A stretch of 64,000 bases of DNA from Bos javanicus (taxonomy: Eukaryota; Chordata; Mammalia; Artiodactyla; Bovidae), in NCBI RefSeq assembly GCF_032452875.1, contig NW_026893631.1, positions 682,001-746,000 of the forward strand, in the 5' to 3' direction. The position numbers and the translations under genes are program-made. Below, one piece after another: positions 1 to 13,714 of this stretch. Each line of letters begins with the position of its first letter. The first letter of the stretch is position 1. A model generated the notes under the pieces. That model had not been told where the DNA came from. It searched no databases and saw only the letters and a program-made list of their open reading frames with translations.

Positions 1-142
1 GTGAGCAGTGCATACAATTACGTGATCACTGCATGCGCAATCACGTGATAAGTGCATGAGAGCCATGTGATCAGTGCATGATCATTCACGTGATAGGTGT
101 GTGATCAGCGATGTGAACAGTGCATGCTCAGTCACGTGGTCA

Positions 143-382
143 GGGCCTGCTGAGCTGCGTGATTTCTGTCTGCTCATCTGCTTGACAATTGCCAGCTGAG
201 CTGTACGATTCCTGCCTTTCATCTCCTTGACAATTGCCACCTGTGCTGCATAATTCCTGCCTGCTCATCTACTTGATTATTGCCAGCTGAGCAGCATGAT
301 TTCTCAGAGCTGAGTTCCATGATTATAGCCTGCTGACTGATTCCTGCCTACTCAGCTCTTTGTTTATTGCCTCCAGATGCAC
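143..382 (+). repeat. Island 1, type B
   Basis: This is a 240-bp B island: GCATAATT in subrepeat 3, TTTCTCAGAGC in subrepeat 4, GACTGATTCCTG in subrepeat 5 and an end in CCAGATGCAC. It is followed by the B tail (GACACCAAAC). Unlike other B islands it keeps TTTATT rather than TTCATT near its end. It is the left member of a doublet with island 2. Confidence 0.93.
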
Positions 383-937
383 ATCATCAGTGTGTGACAC
401 CAAACATGATCAGCACATGATCAGTCACATGATGAATGCATGATAAGCCAGGTGATCAGTGCATGATCAATTACGTGATCAGTGCATGATCAGTCATGTG
501 ACCAGTACATGGTAGCTGCATGATCACTGCATGATCAGCCACGTGAGCAGTGCATGATAGCCACGTGATCAGTGCATGATCAGTCACGTGACCAGGGCAT
601 GATCAGTCACGTGTTCAGTGCATGATCAGCCACGTGATCAGTGCATGATCAATTACGTGATCAGTGCATGATCACTCACCGGACCAGTACATGGTAGCTA
701 CGTGATCATTGCATGATCAGCCAAGTGATCAGTGCATGATCAATTACGTGATCAGTGCATGATCAGTTACGTGAGCAGTGTATGATCAGCCACGTGATCA
801 GTGCATGGTCAGACACGTGAACAGTGTATGATTAGCCACGTGATCAGTGCAAGATATCCAAGTGATCAGTGCTTGATCAATCACGTGATCAGTGTATGAT
901 CAGCCAGGTGAACAGTCCATGCTCAGTCACGTGATCT

Positions 938-1181
938 GGGCCTGCTGAGCTGCGTGATTACTGTCTGCTCATCTGCTTGACAATTGGCAGCTGAGCTGCG
1001 TGATTCCTGCCTGTCATCTGCTTGACAATTGCCAGCTGTGCTGTGTAATTCCTGCCTGCTCAGCTGCTTGATTATTGCCAGCTGAGCAGCATGATTCCTC
1101 ACAGCTGAGTTCCATGATTATTGCCTGATGACTGTTTGATTCATGCCTACTCAGCTCTTTGTTTATTGCCTCCAGAGGCAC
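938..1181 (+). repeat. Island 2, type A
   Basis: This is a 244-bp A island. It has GCTGTGTAATT in subrepeat 3, CCTCACAGC in subrepeat 4, TGTTTGATTC in subrepeat 5 and ends CCAGAGGCAC. The A landmark GGTCAGACACGTG lies 131 bp upstream at 807. Its tail contains CATTAAGTCACG and CACGGTATCAG. Confidence 0.93.
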
Positions 1182-3540
1182 ATGATCAGTGTATGATAGC
1201 AAACATGCTCAGCGCATGATCAGTCACATGGTCAGCGCCATTAAGTCACGTGATCACTACATGATAGTCCTGTGATCAGTCCATGCTCAGTCACGGTATC
1301 AGTGCATGATCAGCCACGTGATCAGTGCATGATAGCCACGTGATCATTTCATGATAGCCACGTGATCAGTGCATGATCAGCCAGGTGATCAGTGAATGAT
1401 TGCTACGTGATCAGTTCGTGATTAGTCACGTGATCTGTGCATGACCAGGCAGGTGAACAGTGTATGATCAGCCACATGATCAGTGCATGATAGCCACGTG
1501 ATTACGGCATGATCAGTCACATGATGGGTGTATGATCAGTCACGTGACCGGTACATTGTAGCTACATGATCATTGCATGATCAGCCACGTGAGTAGTGCA
1601 TGATAGCCACGTGATCAGTGCAAGATCAGTGACGTGATCAGTGCATGATCAGTCATGTAATCTGTGCATGACCAGGCACGTGATCAGTGTATGAACAGCC
1701 ATGTGATTAGTGTACGATAGCCACGTGATCAGTGCATGACGAGGCACGTGATCAGTGTATGACCAGCCATGTGATCAGTGCATGATAGCCACGTGATCAG
1801 TGCATGATCAGTCACGTGATCAGTGTATGACCAGCCATGTGATCAGTGCATGATAGCCACGTGATCAGTGCATGATCAATTACATCATCAGTGCATGATC
1901 AGTCACGTGACCAGTACATGGGAGCTGCGTGATCAGTGTATGACCAGCCAAGTGATCAGTGCATGATAGCCACGTGATCAGTGCATGATCAGTCACGTGA
2001 TCAGTGCTTGATCAGCCACATGATCAGTGCATGATCAGTCACGTATCCAGTACATGGGAGCTGCGTGATCATTTCATGATCAGCCACGTTAGCAGTGCAT
2101 GATAGCCACGTGATCAGTGCTTGATCAGCCACATGATCAGCGCATGATCAATTACGTGATCAGTGCAAAATCAGTCACGTGACCAGTACATGGTAGCTAC
2201 GTGATCATTGCATTATCAGCCACGTGATCAGTGCATGATAGCCACGTGATCAGTGCATGATCAGTCACGTGATACGTGTGTGATCAGCCACGTGGCCCGT
2301 GCATGATATCCACGTGATCAGTGAATGATATCCACGTGATCAGTGCATGATAGCCACGTGATCATTGCATGATCAGTCAGGTGATCAGTGCATGATCAGT
2401 CACGTGATCAGTGAATGATCAGCCACGTGATCAGTGCATGATCAGTCACGTGATACGTGTGTGATCAGCCACGTGATCAGTGCATGATGAGTCAGGTGAT
2501 CAGTGCAGGATTAATTACGTGATCAGTGCATGATCAGTCACGTGACCAGTACATGGTTGCTACGTGATCATTGCATGATCAGCCACGTGAGCAGTGCATG
2601 ACAGCCACGTGATCAGTGCGTGATAAGTCACGTGATCAGTACATGATCAGTCATGTGACCAGTACATGGTAGCTGAGTGATCATGGCATGATCAGCCACG
2701 TGAACAGTGCATGATAGCCACGTGATATTTGCATGATCAGCCACGTGAGCAGTGCATGATAGCCACGTGATCAGTGCATGATAGCCACGTGATCAGTGAA
2801 TGATCAGTCACGTGATACGTGTGTGATCAGCCACGTGATCAGTGCATGATCAGTCACGTGATCAGTGCATGATCAGTCACGTGATCAGTGCATGATCAGC
2901 CACATGATCAGTGCATGATCAGTCACGTGACCAGCACGTGGTAGCTGCGTGATCATTTCATGATGAGCCACGTTAGCAGTGCATGATAGCCACGTGATCA
3001 GTGCATGGTATCCACGTGAGCATTGAATGATAGACAAGTGATCAGTGCATGATAGCCACGTGATCAGTGTATGATCAGTCACGTGATCAGTGCATGATCA
3101 GTCACGTGACCAGTGCATGGTAGCTACGTGATCATTGCATGATCAGCCACGTGAGCAGTGCATGATAGCCACGTGATCAGTGCATGGTCAGTCACGTGAT
3201 CAGGGCATGATCATCCACGTGATCAGTGCATGTGGAGTCATGTAGTCAATGCATGATAGCGCCGTAATCAGTGCACGATCAGTCCCGTGATGAGTGTATG
3301 ATCAGCCAAGTGATCAGTGCAAGATAGCTACGTGATCAGTGCATGATCAGTCACATGATCAGTGCATGATCAGCCACGTCATCAGTGCTGATAGCCACGT
3401 GAGCAGTGCATACAATTACGTGATCAGTGCATGCGCAATCACGTGATCAGTGCATGAGAGCCACGTGATCAGTGCATGATCATTCACCTGATAGGTGTGT
3501 GATCAGCGACGTGAACAGTGCATGCTCAGTCACGTGATCA

Positions 3541-3735
3541 GGGCCTGCTGAGCTGCGTGATGACTGTCTGCTCATCTGCTTGACAATTGCCACCTGTGCT
3601 GCATATTTCCTGCCTGCTCATCTACTTGATTATTGCCAGCTGAGCAGCATGATTTCTCAGAGCTGAGTTCCATGATTATAGCCTGCTGACTGATTCCTGC
3701 CTACTCAGCTCTTTGTTCGTTGCCTCCAGATGCAC
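3541..3735 (+). repeat. Island 3, type B, one subrepeat deleted
   Basis: This B island is 195 bp, exactly 45 bp shorter than the usual 240. The second subrepeat is missing: the sequence passes from TGACAATTGCC directly to ACCTGTGCTGC. The GTCATGT landmark is about 304 bp upstream at 3237. It ends with TTCGTTGCC. Confidence 0.92.
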
Positions 3736-4381
3736 ATGATCAGTGTGTGACACCAAACAAGATCAGCACATGATCAGTCACATGATCAATGCATGATAAG
3801 CCAGGTGATCAGTGCATGATCAATTACGTGATCAGTGCATGATCAGTCATGTGACCAGTACATGGTAGCTGCGTGATCATTGCATGATCAGCCACGTGAG
3901 CAGTTCATGTTAGCCACGTGATCAGTGCATGATCAGTCACGTGATCTGTGCATGATCAGTCACGTGATCAGTGCATGATCAGTCACATGATCAGTGCATG
4001 ATCAGTTACCTGATCAGTGCATGATCAGTCATGTGACCAGTGCATGGTAACTACGTGATCATTGAATGATCAGCCACGTGATCAGTGCATGATAACCACG
4101 TGATCAGTGCATGACCAGTCATGTGATACGTGTGTGATCAGCCACGTGATCATTGCATGATCAGCCATGTGATCAGTGCATGATCAATTACGTGATCAGT
4201 GCATGATCAGTTACTTGAGCATTGCATGATCAGCCACGTGATCAGTGCATGGTCAGACACGTGAACAGTGTATGATTAGCCACGTGATGAGTGCATGGTA
4301 TCTAAGTGATCAGTGCTTGATCAATCACGTGATCAGTGTATGATCAGCCACGTGAACAGTGCATGCTCAGTCACGTGATCA

Positions 4382-4580
4382 GGGCATGCTGAGCTGCGTG
4401 ATTCCTATCTGCTCATCTGCTTGACAATTGCCAGCTGTGCTGTGTAATTCCTGCCTGCTCAGCTGCTTGATTATTGCCAGCTGAGCAGCATGATTCCTCA
4501 CACCTGAGTTCCAGGATTATTGCCTGCTGAGTGTTTGATTCGTGCCTACTCAGCTCTTTGTTTATTGCCTCCAGAGGCAC
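4382..4580 (+). repeat. Island 4, type A, one subrepeat deleted
   Basis: This A island is 199 bp, exactly 45 bp short, and also lacks subrepeat 2. It starts GGGCATGCT instead of GGGCCTGCT. The A landmark is 131 bp upstream at 4251. It is followed by a normal A tail and then, 432 bp from its start, by another A island. Confidence 0.92.
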
Positions 4581-4813
4581 ATGATCAGTGTATGATAGCA
4601 AACATGTTCAGCGCATGATCAGTCACATGGTCAGCGCCATTAAGTCACGTGATCACTACATGATAGTCATGTGATCAGTCCATGCTCAGTCACGGTATCA
4701 GTGCATGATCAGCCACGTAATCAGTGCATGATAGGCACGTGAACATTGCATGATAGCCACGTGATCAGTGTATGATCAGCCAGGTGAACAGTGCATGCTC
4801 AGTCACGTGATCA

Positions 4814-5057
4814 GGGCCTACAGAGCTGCGTGATTACTGTCTGCTCATCTGCTTGACAATTGCCAGCTGAGCTGCATGATTCCTGCCTGTCATCTGCTTG
4901 ACAATTGCCAGCTGTGCTGTGTAATTCCTGCCTGCTCAGCTGCTTGATTATTGCCAGCTGAGCAGCATGATTCCTCACAGCTGAGTTCCATGATTATTGC
5001 CTGCTGACTGTTTGATTCCTGCTTACTCAGCTCTTTGTTTATTGCCTCCAAAGGCAC
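4814..5057 (+). repeat. Island 5, type A, tandem neighbour of island 4
   Basis: This is a 244-bp A island starting GGGCCTACAG. Its spacing of 432 bp from island 4 is the shortest in the window. It lacks the usual A landmark 131 bp upstream because the tail of island 4 lies there. It ends CCAAAGGCAC. Confidence 0.92.
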
Positions 5058-6082
5058 ATGATCAGTGTATGATAGCAAACATGCTCAGCGCATGATCAGT
5101 CACATGGTCAGCGTCATTAAGTCACGTGATCACTACATGATAGTCATGTGATCAGTCCATGCTCAGTCACGGTATCAGTGCATGATCAGGCACGTGATCA
5201 GTGCATGATAGGCACGTGATCATTGCATGATAGCCACGTGATCTGTGCATGACCAGGCAGGTGATCAGTGTATGATCAGCCACGTGAACAGTGCATGATA
5301 GCCACGTGATCAGTGCATGATTAGTCACCTGATGGGTGTATGATCGGTCACGTGCCCGGTACATGGTAGCTACATGATCATTGCATGATCAGTCACGTGA
5401 GTAGTGCATGATAGCCACGTGATCAGTGCATGATAAGTCACGTGATCAGTGCATGATCAGTCAAGTGATCAGTGCATGATCAGCCACATGATCAGTGCAT
5501 GATCAATTACGTCATCAGTGCATGATCAGTCACGTGACCAGTACATGGTAGCTGCGTGATCAGTGTATGACCAGCCAAGTGATCAGTGCATGATAGCCAC
5601 GTGATCATTGCATGATCAGTCAGGTGATCAGTGCATGATCAGTCACGTGATCAGTGAATGATCAGCCACATGATCAGTGCATGATCAGTCACGTGACCAG
5701 CACATGGTAGCGGCGTGATCATTTCATGATCAGCCACGTTTGCAGTGAATGTAGACACGTGATCAGTGCATGATCAATTACGTGATCATTGCAAGATCAG
5801 TCACGTGACCAGTACATGGTAGCTACGTGATCATTGCATGTTCAGTCACGTGATCAGTGCATGATGGCCACGTGATCAGTGCATGATAGCCACGTGATCA
5901 GAGCATGATCAGTCACGTGATACGTGCATGATATCCACGTGATCAGTGAATGATAGCCACGTGATCAGTGCATGATCAGCCACGTGATCAGTACATGATC
6001 AGTCACGTGATCATTGCATGATCAGCCACGTAATCAGTGTATGATCAGCCACGTGAACAGTGCATGCTCAGTCACGTGATCA

Positions 6083-6322
6083 GGGCCTGCTGAGCTGCGT
6101 GATTACTGTCTACTCATCTGCTTGACAATTGCCAGCTGAGCTGTACGATTCCTGCCTGTCATCTCCTTGACTATTGCCACCTGTGCTGCATAATTCCTGC
6201 CTGCTCATCTACTTGATTATTTCCAGCTGAGCAGCATGATTTCTCAGAGCTGAGTTCCATGATTATAGCCTGCTGACTGATTCCTGCCTATTCAGCTCTG
6301 TGTTCATTGCCTCCAGATGCAC
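6083..6322 (+). repeat. Island 6, type B
   Basis: This is a 240-bp B island with the B tail GACACCAAAC following. No GTCATGT landmark was seen in the 300 bp upstream, unlike other B islands. It pairs with the A island at 6810. Confidence 0.92.
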
Positions 6323-6809
6323 ATGATCAGTGTGTGACACCAAACATGATCAGCACATGATCAGTCACATGATGAATGCATGATAAGCCAGGTGATCAGT
6401 GCATGATCAATTACGTGATCAGTGCATGATCAGTCGTGTGTCCAGTACATGGTAGCTGCGTGATCACTGCATGATCAGCCACGTGAGCAGTGCATGATCA
6501 CCCACGTGAGCAGTGCATGATAGCCACGTGATCAGTGCATGATCAGTCACGTGATCAGTGCATGATCAGTCACCTGTTCAGTGCATGATCAGCTACGTGA
6601 TCAGTGCATGATCAATTACGTGATCAGTGCATGATCAGTTACGTGAACAGTGTATGATCAGCTACTTGATCAGTGCATGGTCAGATTCGTGAACAGTGTA
6701 TGATCAGCCACGTGATCAGTGCATTATATCCAAGTGATCAGTGCATGATCAATCACGTAATCAGTATATGATCAGCCACGTGAACAGTGCATGCTCAGTC
6801 ACCTGATCA

Positions 6810-7053
6810 GGGCCTGCTGGGCTTCGTGATTCCTGTCTGCTCATCTGCTTGACAATTGCCAGCTGAGCTGCATGATTCCTGCCTGTCATCTGCTTGACAA
6901 TTACCAGCTGTGCTGTGTAATTCCTGCCTGCTCAGCTGCTTGATTATTGCCAGCTGAGCAGCATGATTCCTCACAGCTGAGTTCCATGAATATTGCCTGC
7001 TGACTGTTTGATTCATGCCTACTCAGCTCTTTGTTTATTGCCTCCAGAGGCAC
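6810..7053 (+). repeat. Island 7, type A
   Basis: This is a 244-bp A island starting GGGCCTGCTGGGCTTCG. A mutated A landmark (GGTCAGATTCG) lies 131 bp upstream at 6679. A normal A tail follows. Confidence 0.92.
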
Positions 7054-8918
7054 ATGATCAGTGTATGATAGCAAACATGCTCAGCGCTTGATCAGTCACA
7101 TGGTGAGCGCCATTAAGTCACGTGATCACTACATGATAGTCATGTGATCAGTCCATGCTCAATCACGGTATCAGTGCATGATCAGCCACGTGATCAGTGC
7201 ATGATAGCCACGTGATAATTTCATGATAGCCACGTGATCAGTGCATGATCAGCCAGGTGATCAGTGAATGATTGCTACGTGATCAGTTCATGATTAGTCA
7301 CGTGATCTGTGCATGACCAGGCAGGTGATCATTGTATGATCAGCCACATGACCAGTGCATGATAGCCACGTAATCAGTGCATGATCAGTCACCTGATGGG
7401 TGTATGATCAGTCCCGTGACCGGTACATGGTAGCTACATGAACATTGCATGATCAGCCAGGTGAGTAGTGCATGATAGCCACGTGATCAGTGCATGATCA
7501 GTGACGTGATCAGTGCATGATCAGTCATGTAATCTGTGCATGACCAGGCACGTGATCAGTGTATGACCAGCCATGTGATCAGTGCATGATAGCTACGTGA
7601 TCAGTGCATGACCAGGCACGTGATCAGTGTATGACCAGCCATGTGATCAGTGCATGATCAGTCACGTGATACGTGTGTGATCAGCCACATGATCAGTGCA
7701 TGATGAGTCACGTGATCAGTGCATGATCAGTCAAGTGATCAGTGCATGATCAGCCACATGATCAGTGCATGATTAATTACGTCATCAGTGCATGATAAGT
7801 CACATGAGCAGTAAATGGGAGCTGCGTGATCAGTGTATGACCAGCCAAGTGATCAGTGCATGATAGCCACGTGATTAGTGCATGATCAGTCACGTGATAA
7901 GTGCATGATCAGCCACATTATCAGTGCATGATCAGTCACGTGACCAGTACATGGTAGTTTCGTGAACATTTCATGATCAGCCACGTTAGCAGTGCATGAT
8001 AGCCACGTGATAAGTGCTTGATCAGCCACGTGATCAGTGCATGATCAATTACGTGTTCAGTGCAAGATCAGTCACGTGACCAGTACATGGTAGCTACGTG
8101 ATCATTGCATGATCAGCCACGTGATCAGTGCATGATAGCCACGTGATCAGTGCATGATAGCCACGTGATCAGTGTATGATCAGTCACGTGATAGGTGTGT
8201 GATCAGCCACGTGACCCCTGCATGATATCCACGTGATCAGTGAATTATAGCACGTGATCAGTGCATGATAACCACGTGAACAGTGCATGATCAGTCATGT
8301 GATACGTGTGTGATCAGCCACGTGATCAGTGCATGATGAGTCAGGTGATCAGTGCAGGATTAATTACGTGATCAGTGCATGATCAGTCACGTGACCAGTA
8401 CATGGTTGCTACGTGATCATTGCATGATCAGCCACGTGAGCAGAGCATGATAGCCACGTGATCAGTGTATGTTCAGCCACGTGATCAGTGCATGATCAGC
8501 CAAATGATCAGTGCATGATCAATTATGTGATCAGTGCATGATCAGCCACGTGATCAGTGCATGATCAGTCACGTGATCAGTGCATGGTCAGTCACGTGAT
8601 CATTCCATGATCATCCACGTGATCATTGCATGTGGAGTCATGTAGACTATGCATGATAGCGCCGTGATCAGTGCACGATCAGTCCCGTGATGAGTGTATG
8701 ATCAGCCAAGTGATCAGTGCAAGATAGCTACGTGATCAGTGCATGATCAGCCACGTCATCAGTGCATGATTGCCACGTGAGCAGTGCATACAATTACGTG
8801 ATCAGTGCATGCGCAATCACGTGATCAGTGCATGAGAGCCACGTGATCAGTGCATGATTATTCACGTGATAGGTGTGTGATCAGCCACGTGAACAGTGCA
8901 TGCTCAGTCACGTGATCA

Positions 8919-9158
8919 GGGCCTGCTGAGTTGCGTGATTACTGTCTGCTCATCTGCTTGACAATTGCCAGCTGAGCCGTACGATTCCTGCCTGTCATCT
9001 CCTTCACAATTGCCACCTGTGCTGCATAATTCCTGCCTGCTCATCTACTTGATTATTGCCAGCTGAGCAGCATGATTTCTTAGAGCTGAATTCCATGATT
9101 ATAGCCTGCTGACTGATTTCTGCCTACTCAGCTCTTTGTTCATTGCCTGCAGATGCAC
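8919..9158 (+). repeat. Island 8, type B
   Basis: This is a 240-bp B island with private changes (CTTAGAGCTGAATTC, CCTGCAGATGC). The GTCATGT landmark is about 282 bp upstream at 8637. It is the left member of a doublet with the A island 750 bp away. Confidence 0.92.
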
Positions 9159-9668
9159 ATGATCAGTGTGTGACACCAAACATGATCAGCACATGATCAG
9201 TAACATGATCAATGCATGATAAGCCAGGTGATCAGTGCATGATCAATTACGTGATCAGTGCATGATCAGTCATGTGACCAGTACATGGTAGCTGCGTGAT
9301 CATTGCATGATCAGCCACGTGACCAGTACATGGTCAGTCACGTGTTCAGTGCATGATCAGCCACGTGATCAGTGCATGATCAATTACGTGATCAGTGAAT
9401 GGTCACTCACGGGACCAGTACATGGTAGCTACATAATCATTGCATGATCAGCCACGTGATCAGCGCATGATCAATTATGTGATCAGTGCAAGATCAGTTA
9501 CGTGAGCAGTGTATGATCAGCCATGTGATCAGTGCATGGTCAGACACGTGAACAGTGTATGATCAGCAACGTGATCAGTGCATTATATCCAAGTGATCAG
9601 TGCATGATCAATCACGTAATCAGTGTATGATCAGCCAGGTGAACAGTGCATGCTCAGTCACGTGATCA

Positions 9669-9911
9669 GGGCCTGCTGGCTGCGTGATTCCTGTCTGCTC
9701 ATCTGCTTGACAATTGCCAGCTGAGCTGCATGATTCCTGCCTGTCATCTGCTTGACAATTGCCAGCTGTGCTGTGTAATTCCTGCCTGCTCAGCTGCTTG
9801 ATTATTGCCAGCTGAGCAGCATGATTCCTCACAGCTGAGTTCCATGATTTTTGCCTGCTGACTGTTTGATTCGTGCCTACTCAGCTCTTTGTTTATTGCC
9901 TCCAGAGGCAC
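9669..9911 (+). repeat. Island 9, type A
   Basis: This is a 243-bp A island, one base short near GCTGGCTGCG. The A landmark is at 9539, 130 bp upstream. The tail has CATGATCAGCG, resembling the homogenised right zone more than the older CATGCTCAGCG. Confidence 0.92.
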
Positions 9912-12900
9912 ATGATCAGTGTATGAAAGCAAACATGATCAGCGCATGATCAGTCACATGATCAGCGCCATTAAGTCACGTGATCACTACATGATAGTCA
10001 TGTGATCAGTCCATGCTCAGTCACGGTATCAGTGCATGATCAGCCACGTGATCAGTGCATGATAGCCACGTGATCATTGCATGATAGCCACGTGATCAGT
10101 GCATGATCAGCCAGGTGATCAGTGAATGATTGCTGCGTGATCAGTTCATGATTAGTCACGTGATTTGTGAACGACCAGGCAGGTGATCAGTGCATGATCA
10201 GCCACGTGATCAGTGCATGATAGCCACGTGATCATTGCATGATAGCCACATGATCAGTGCATGATCAGCCACGTGGTCACTGCATGATAGCCACGTGATC
10301 ATTGCATGATAGCCACGTGATCAGTGCATGATCAGCCAGGTGATCAGTGAATGATTGCTACGTGATCAGTTCATGATTAGTCACGTGATCTGTGCATGAC
10401 CAGGCAGGTGATCAGTGTATGATCAGATACGTGAACAGTGTATTATAGCCACCTGATCCGTGCATGATCAGTCACCTGATGGGTGTATGATCAGTCACGT
10501 GACCGGTACATGGTAGCTACATGATCATTGCATGATCAGCCACGTGAGTAGTGCATGATAGCCACGTGATCAGTGCATGATCAGTGACGTGATCAGTGCA
10601 TGATCAGTCATGTAATCTGTGCATGAGCAGGCACGTGATCAGTGTATGACCAGCCATGTGATCAGTGCATGATAGCCACGTGATCAGTGCATGACCAGGC
10701 ACGTGATCAGTGTATGACTAGCCATGTGATCAGTGCATGATAGCCACGTGATCAGTGCATGAACAGTGACGTGATCAGTGCATGATCAGTCACGTGATCA
10801 GTGCATGATCAGCCACGTGATCAGTGCATGATCAGTCACGTGATCAGTGCATGATCAGCCACGTGATCAGTGCATGATCAGTCACGTGACCAGTACATGG
10901 TAGCTGCGTGATCATTTCATGATCAGCCACGTTAGCAGTGCATGATAGCCACGTGATCAGTGCATGATCAGCCAGGTGATCAGTGAATGATTGCTACGTG
11001 ATCAGTTCATGATTAGTCACGTGATCTGTGCATGACCAGGCAGGTGATAAGTGTATGATCAGCCAATTGAACAGTGCATGATAGCCACGTGATCAGTGCA
11101 TGATCAGTCACCTGATGGGTGTATAATCAGTCACGTGTCCGGTACATGGTAGCTACATGATCATTGCATGATCAGCCACGTGAGTAGTGCATGATAGCCA
11201 CGTGATCAGTGCATGATCAGTGACGTGATCAGTGCATGATCAGTCATGTAATCTGTGCATGACCAGGCACGTGATCAGTGTATGACCAGCCATGTGATCA
11301 GTTCATGATAGCCACGTGATCAGTGCATGATAAGTCACGTGATCATTGCATGATCAGTCAAGTGATCAGTTCATGATCAGCCACATGATCAGTGCATGAT
11401 CAATTACGTCATCAGTGCATGATCAGTCACGTGACCAGTTCATGTTAGCTGCCTGATCAGTGTATGACCAGCCAAGTGATCAGTGCATGATAGCCACGTG
11501 ATCAGTGCATGATCAGTGACGTGATCAGTGTATGATCAGTCACGTGATCAGTGCATGATCAGCCACGTGATCAGTGCATGATCAGTCACGTGATCAGTAC
11601 ATGATCAGCCGCGTGATCAGTGCATGATCAGCCACATGACAAGTGCATTATCAATTACGTGTTCATTGCATGATCAGCCACGTGAGCAGTGCATGATAGC
11701 CACGTGATCAGTGCATGATCGGCCACGTGATCAGTGCATAATCAGTCACGTGATCAGTGAATGGTCAGTCACGTGATCAGTGCATGATCATCACGTGATC
11801 AGTGCATGTGGAGTCATGTAGTCAATGCATGATAGCGCCGTAATCAGTGCACGATCAGTCCCGTGATGAGTGTATGATCAGCCAAGTGATCAGTGCATGA
11901 TAGCTACGTGATCAGTGCATGATCAGTTACATGAACATTGTATGATCAAACACGTGATCAGTGCATGATATCCACGTGATCTGTGCATGATGAGTCTCGT
12001 GAAGAGTGCATGATCAGTCACGTGATCAGTGCATGATCAGCCACGTGATCAGTGCATGATCAGTCACGTGACCATTATATGGTAGCTACGTGATCATTGC
12101 ATGATCAGCCCTGTGATCTGTGCATGATAGCCACGTGATCACTGCATGATAGCCACGTGATCAGTGCATGATACCACGTGATCAGTGCATGATCAGTCAC
12201 CTGATGGGTGTATGATCAGTCACGTGACCGGTACATGGTAGCTACATGATCATTGCATGTTCAGCCACGTGAGTAGTGTATGATAGCCACGTGATCAGTG
12301 CATGATCAGTCAAGTGATCAGTGCATGATCAGCCACATGATCAGTGCACGATCAATTACGTCATCAGTGCATGATCAGTCACGTGACCAGTACATGGTAG
12401 CTGCGTGATCAGTGTATGACCAGCCAAGTGATCAGTGCATGATAGCCACGTGATCAGTGCATGATCAGTCACGTGATCATTGCATGATCAGCCACATGAT
12501 CAGTGCATGATCAGTCACGTGACCAGCACGTGGTAGCTGCGTGATCATTTCATGATGAGCCACGTTAGCAGTGCATTATAGCCACGTTATCAGTGCATGA
12601 TAGCCACGTGATCAGTGCATGATCAGTCACGTGATACGTGTGTGATCAGCCACGTGATCAGTGCATGATCAGTCACGTGATCAGTGCATGATCAGTCACG
12701 TGATCAGTGCATGATCAGCCACATGATCAGTGCATGATCAGCCACGTGACCAGCACGTGGTAGCTGCGTGATCATTTCATGATGAGCCACGTTAGCAGTG
12801 CATGATAGCCACGTGATCAGTGCATGATATCCACGTGATCAGTGAATGATAGTCAAGTGATCAGTGCATTATAGCCACGTGATAAGTGCATGATCAGTCA

Positions 12901-13474
12901 CGTGATCAGTGCATGATCAGTCACGTGATCAGTGTATGATCAGCCGCGTGATCAGTGCATGATCAGCCACATGAAAAGTGCATTATCAATTACGTGATCA
13001 GTGCATGATCAGTCACGTGACCAGTACATGGTAGCTACGTGTTCATTGCATGATCAGCCACGTGAGCAGTGCATGATAGCCACGTGATCAGTGCATGATC
13101 GGCCACGTGATCAGTGCATAATCAGTCACGTGATCAGTGAATGGTCAGTCACGTGATCAGTGCATGATCATCACGTGATCAGTGCATGTGAGTCATGTAG
13201 TCAATGCATGATAGCGCCGTAATCAGTGCACGATCAGTCCCGTGATGAGTGTATGATCAGCCAAGTGATCAGTGCAAGATAGCTACGTGATCAGTGCATG
13301 ATCAGTCACATGATCAGTGCATGATCAGCCACGTCATCAGTGCATGATAGCCACGTGAGCAGTGCATACAATTACGTGATCAGTGCATGCGCAATCACGT
13401 GATCAGTGCATGATCATTCACCTGATAGGTGTGTGATCAGCGACGTGAACAGTGCATGCTCAGTCACGTGATCA

Positions 13475-13714
13475 GGGCCTGCTGAGCTGCGTGATGACTG
13501 TCTGCGCATCTGCTTGACAATTGCCAGCTGAACTGTACGATTCCTGCCTGTCATCTCCTTGACAATTGCCAACTGTGCTGCATATTTCCTGCCTGCTCAT
13601 CTACTTGATTATTGCCAGCTGAGCAGCATGATTTCTCAGAGCTGAGTTCAATGATTATAGCCTGCTGACTGATTCCTGCCTACTCAGCTCTTTGTTCGTT
13701 GCCTCCAGATGCAC
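13475..13714 (+). repeat. Island 10, type B
   Basis: This is a 240-bp B island with GCATATTTCC in subrepeat 3 and TTCGTTGCC near the end, both shared with island 3. The GTCATGT landmark is about 285 bp upstream. It is the last B island before the homogeneous zone. Confidence 0.92.

Noticed and set aside
2885..3082. 65-residue frame in 23-bp units (also 5167-5364)
   Set aside because: Twenty-three is not a multiple of three, so each frame cycles through the unit every 69 bp and normally meets TGA. These frames exist only where mutations removed stops in the old zone.
6807..7016. 69-70 residue frames at 6807-7016 and 9620-9832
   Set aside because: These are alternative frames through islands 7 and 9, overlapping the usual island frame and rich in the same subrepeat-derived residues. 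Nothing suggests a gene.
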